Shown here: piece by piece, positions 29,867-30,694 of the stretch | Layout of the letters: each line of letters begins with the position of its first letter | Numbering within the stretch: position 1 is the first letter of the stretch | Virus record (IMG/VR): IMGVR_UViG_3300031785_000034 | Coordinates: 1 to 30,694 of that record | Length of the DNA: 30,694 nt | Strand: one strand, 5' to 3' | Origin: a virus | Position numbers and translations under genes: made by a program | The notes under the pieces: generated by a model | Seen by the model: the letters and a program-made list of their open reading frames with translations, nothing else | Databases searched by the model: none | Told to the model about the DNA's origin: nothing

Positions 29867-30110
29867 TTATCAGAAATTCTATCCTACCACATTTTCATCC
29901 TTACTAGACCCCAAAGTTGGTCAACCTAGTGGATGGGTTTCTAAGGATGGTATGTGGGCAGCAGTTCCGTCAAATGGTAGAAAGTTTGCTATCGTACATA
30001 ATGGTGTAATTGAACACTTTGCAAAAAACTTTGAATATGCTATGATATACATAAAAAAGGGTATTCAAAAGGAGAAGAAAGATGCACGATCAAAACTCAA
30101 TCGGGGATGA
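29847..30110 (+). CDS. hypothetical protein
   Basis: An 87-residue protein starting at GTG 29847, overlapping the previous gene by 20 bases. It has an aromatic N-terminus (NYQKFYPTTFSSLLD), a beta centre (GWVSKDGMWAAVPSNGRKFAIVHNGVIEHF) and a lysine-rich C-terminal helix (MIYIKKGIQKEKKDARSKL). The start is not certain, since no ATG precedes residue 35. No family is recognised. The end overlaps the next gene by 29 bases. Confidence 0.5.
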   Translation: MSTRNSNYQKFYPTTFSSLLDPKVGQPSGWVSKDGMWAAVPSNGRKFAIVHNGVIEHFAKNFEYAMIYIKKGIQKEKKDARSKLNRG

Positions 30111-30357
30111 GTCCGCCTCAGTTAAATATCAAAGGGCATTAGATTTATTCACAGAGTCAGTATTAAAACCTGACCACGATTTGCGTGGGTGTGCATACAA
30201 TCAAGGATGTTACGAGGACTTGATGGAGATACGAGAACACGTTTTAGAATATCTTAAAACTTTAAAAGAAGTTACCTACCATACGAATCCTGACGAGAGT
30301 GATGATATAGAGACATCAAAATTAATAGGAACAAAACCCTTAACTAAATGGCGATAA
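30082..30357 (+). CDS. hypothetical helical protein
   Basis: A 91-residue, mainly helical, acidic protein (VKYQRALDLFTESVLKPDHD, CYEDLMEIREHVLEYLKTL). An AAGGAGAAG ribosome site about 7 bases before ATG 30082 supports this start even though it overlaps the previous gene. The first ~10 residues are polar. It is followed immediately, without a gap, by the next gene. No family is recognised. Confidence 0.6.
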   Translation: MHDQNSIGDESASVKYQRALDLFTESVLKPDHDLRGCAYNQGCYEDLMEIREHVLEYLKTLKEVTYHTNPDESDDIETSKLIGTKPLTKWR

Positions 30358-30694
30358 ATGAGTGAAGTTGAATTTCGTAAACATAGAGTATTTCGAGAGA
30401 CAGAGGATGTTATATTCTATGATATATCAGTTGAAAAATCTAATGCTTCAGACCTCGTAGTTCATACTGGTAGAGCAACATCCCCACCTGATGATTTGGT
30501 AGGAGCAAAACAGTTTTATATACACAAATATCAAATAGATCATAACCGAGTTGTATCAGGAGAGAGGACATTTGAACTGGTAAACTTTGATTGGAAGTAC
30601 CCATATCATATCGTACATTTGAATCGTCAGAGTGGTGCTTTGATGATTCCAACACATACTTATCATCGTTCAGTATCAGGAGATACAGGTTCAA
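30358..30694 (+). CDS. hypothetical protein, cupin-like beta fold, cut by the window edge
   Basis: An open frame from ATG 30358, directly after the previous stop (TAA ATG), runs 112 residues to the right edge without a stop. It reads VEFRKHRVFRETEDVIFYDI, then VVHTGRATSPPDDLVGAKQF, then ERTFELVNFDWKYPYHIVHL and a LMIPTHTYHRSVSGDTG segment. The second half (strand, HIVHL, TYHRSVSG) suggests a small beta barrel, perhaps a cupin, but not securely. The opposite strand of this stretch is also open but has no supporting context. Confidence 0.6.
   Translation, partial: MSEVEFRKHRVFRETEDVIFYDISVEKSNASDLVVHTGRATSPPDDLVGAKQFYIHKYQIDHNRVVSGERTFELVNFDWKYPYHIVHLNRQSGALMIPTHTYHRSVSGDTGS

Noticed and set aside
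30440-30694. 84-residue antisense frame at the right edge
   Set aside because: The + strand holds an uninterrupted frame that follows the preceding stop directly and continues the operon direction.

Overview
The window is part of the genome of a T4-like marine myovirus, most likely a cyanophage of the Prochlorococcus/Synechococcus type. The evidence is T4-type replication and baseplate genes (gp33, gp59, gp32, gp53, gp48, gp4, gp26, gp27, gp5), a cyanobacterial DUF1825-family gene beside gp32, a flavin-dependent halogenase of the kind known from cyanophage Syn10 (VirX1), tightly packed genes with many 1-4 bp stop/start overlaps, and AT-rich DNA. No tRNA, rRNA, CRISPR array, integrase or insertion sequence was seen, and no stretch over 300 bases lacks a gene.

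Layout. (1) 1-2807, + strand: replication and late-transcription module. It holds the tail of an unknown gene, gp33 (late transcription co-activator), small genes, gp59 (helicase loader), a DUF1825 protein, then gp32 (ssDNA-binding protein) behind a consensus sigma70-type promoter. After gp32 come three imperfect 51-52 bp repeats and a strong terminator. (2) 2806-5634, - strand: gp53, a gp48-like tube cap, a conserved unknown and the gp4 head-completion nuclease. (3) 5632-15000, + strand: baseplate hub, tail tube and tape-measure assembly. It holds a tube-family protein, gp26, a short gp51-like reading frame in the -1 frame, a tape-measure protein and a shorter relative, gp27, gp5 without a lysozyme domain, a helix-rich/beta structural protein, a spike-like beta protein and a collar-domain short fibre. 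(4) 15000-26490, + strand: two small genes, a 1790-residue fibre/spike with a C-terminal S74 chaperone domain, a repeat-rich fibre, the halogenase, a 61-residue protein, a glycine-rich cysteine-containing adhesin, a Cys-rich mini-protein and a 2OG-Fe(II)-oxygenase-like protein, closed by a terminator. (5) 26490-30694, + strand: early-type accessory genes behind an extended -10 promoter: a Dam-like methyltransferase, an SF2 helicase, tiny coupled genes, a second DNA methyltransferase and conserved small proteins, running off the right edge.

How the parts work together. Region 1 copies the genome and turns on late transcription. TATAAATA/CATAAATA motifs, the T4-type late promoter core, stand before most structural transcription blocks in regions 2-4, as expected for gp33/gp55/clamp-driven late expression. 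Regions 2-4 build the baseplate, tail and host-recognition fibres.

Main discoveries. (a) A textbook-looking -1 programmed frameshift signal at the gp26/gp51-like junction: heptamer T TTT TTC, 5-nt spacer, 10-bp stem-loop. It lies directly upstream of a protein with the classic tape-measure C-terminal motif. This unites T4-like gp26/gp51 with the lambda G/GT tail-assembly-chaperone arrangement. (b) A halogenase embedded between fibre genes and followed by an aromatic- and Cys-rich adhesin and an oxygenase-like gene, which could be a virion-protein modification cassette. (c) Structured tandem repeats in the gp32 3' untranslated region with covarying hairpin stems.
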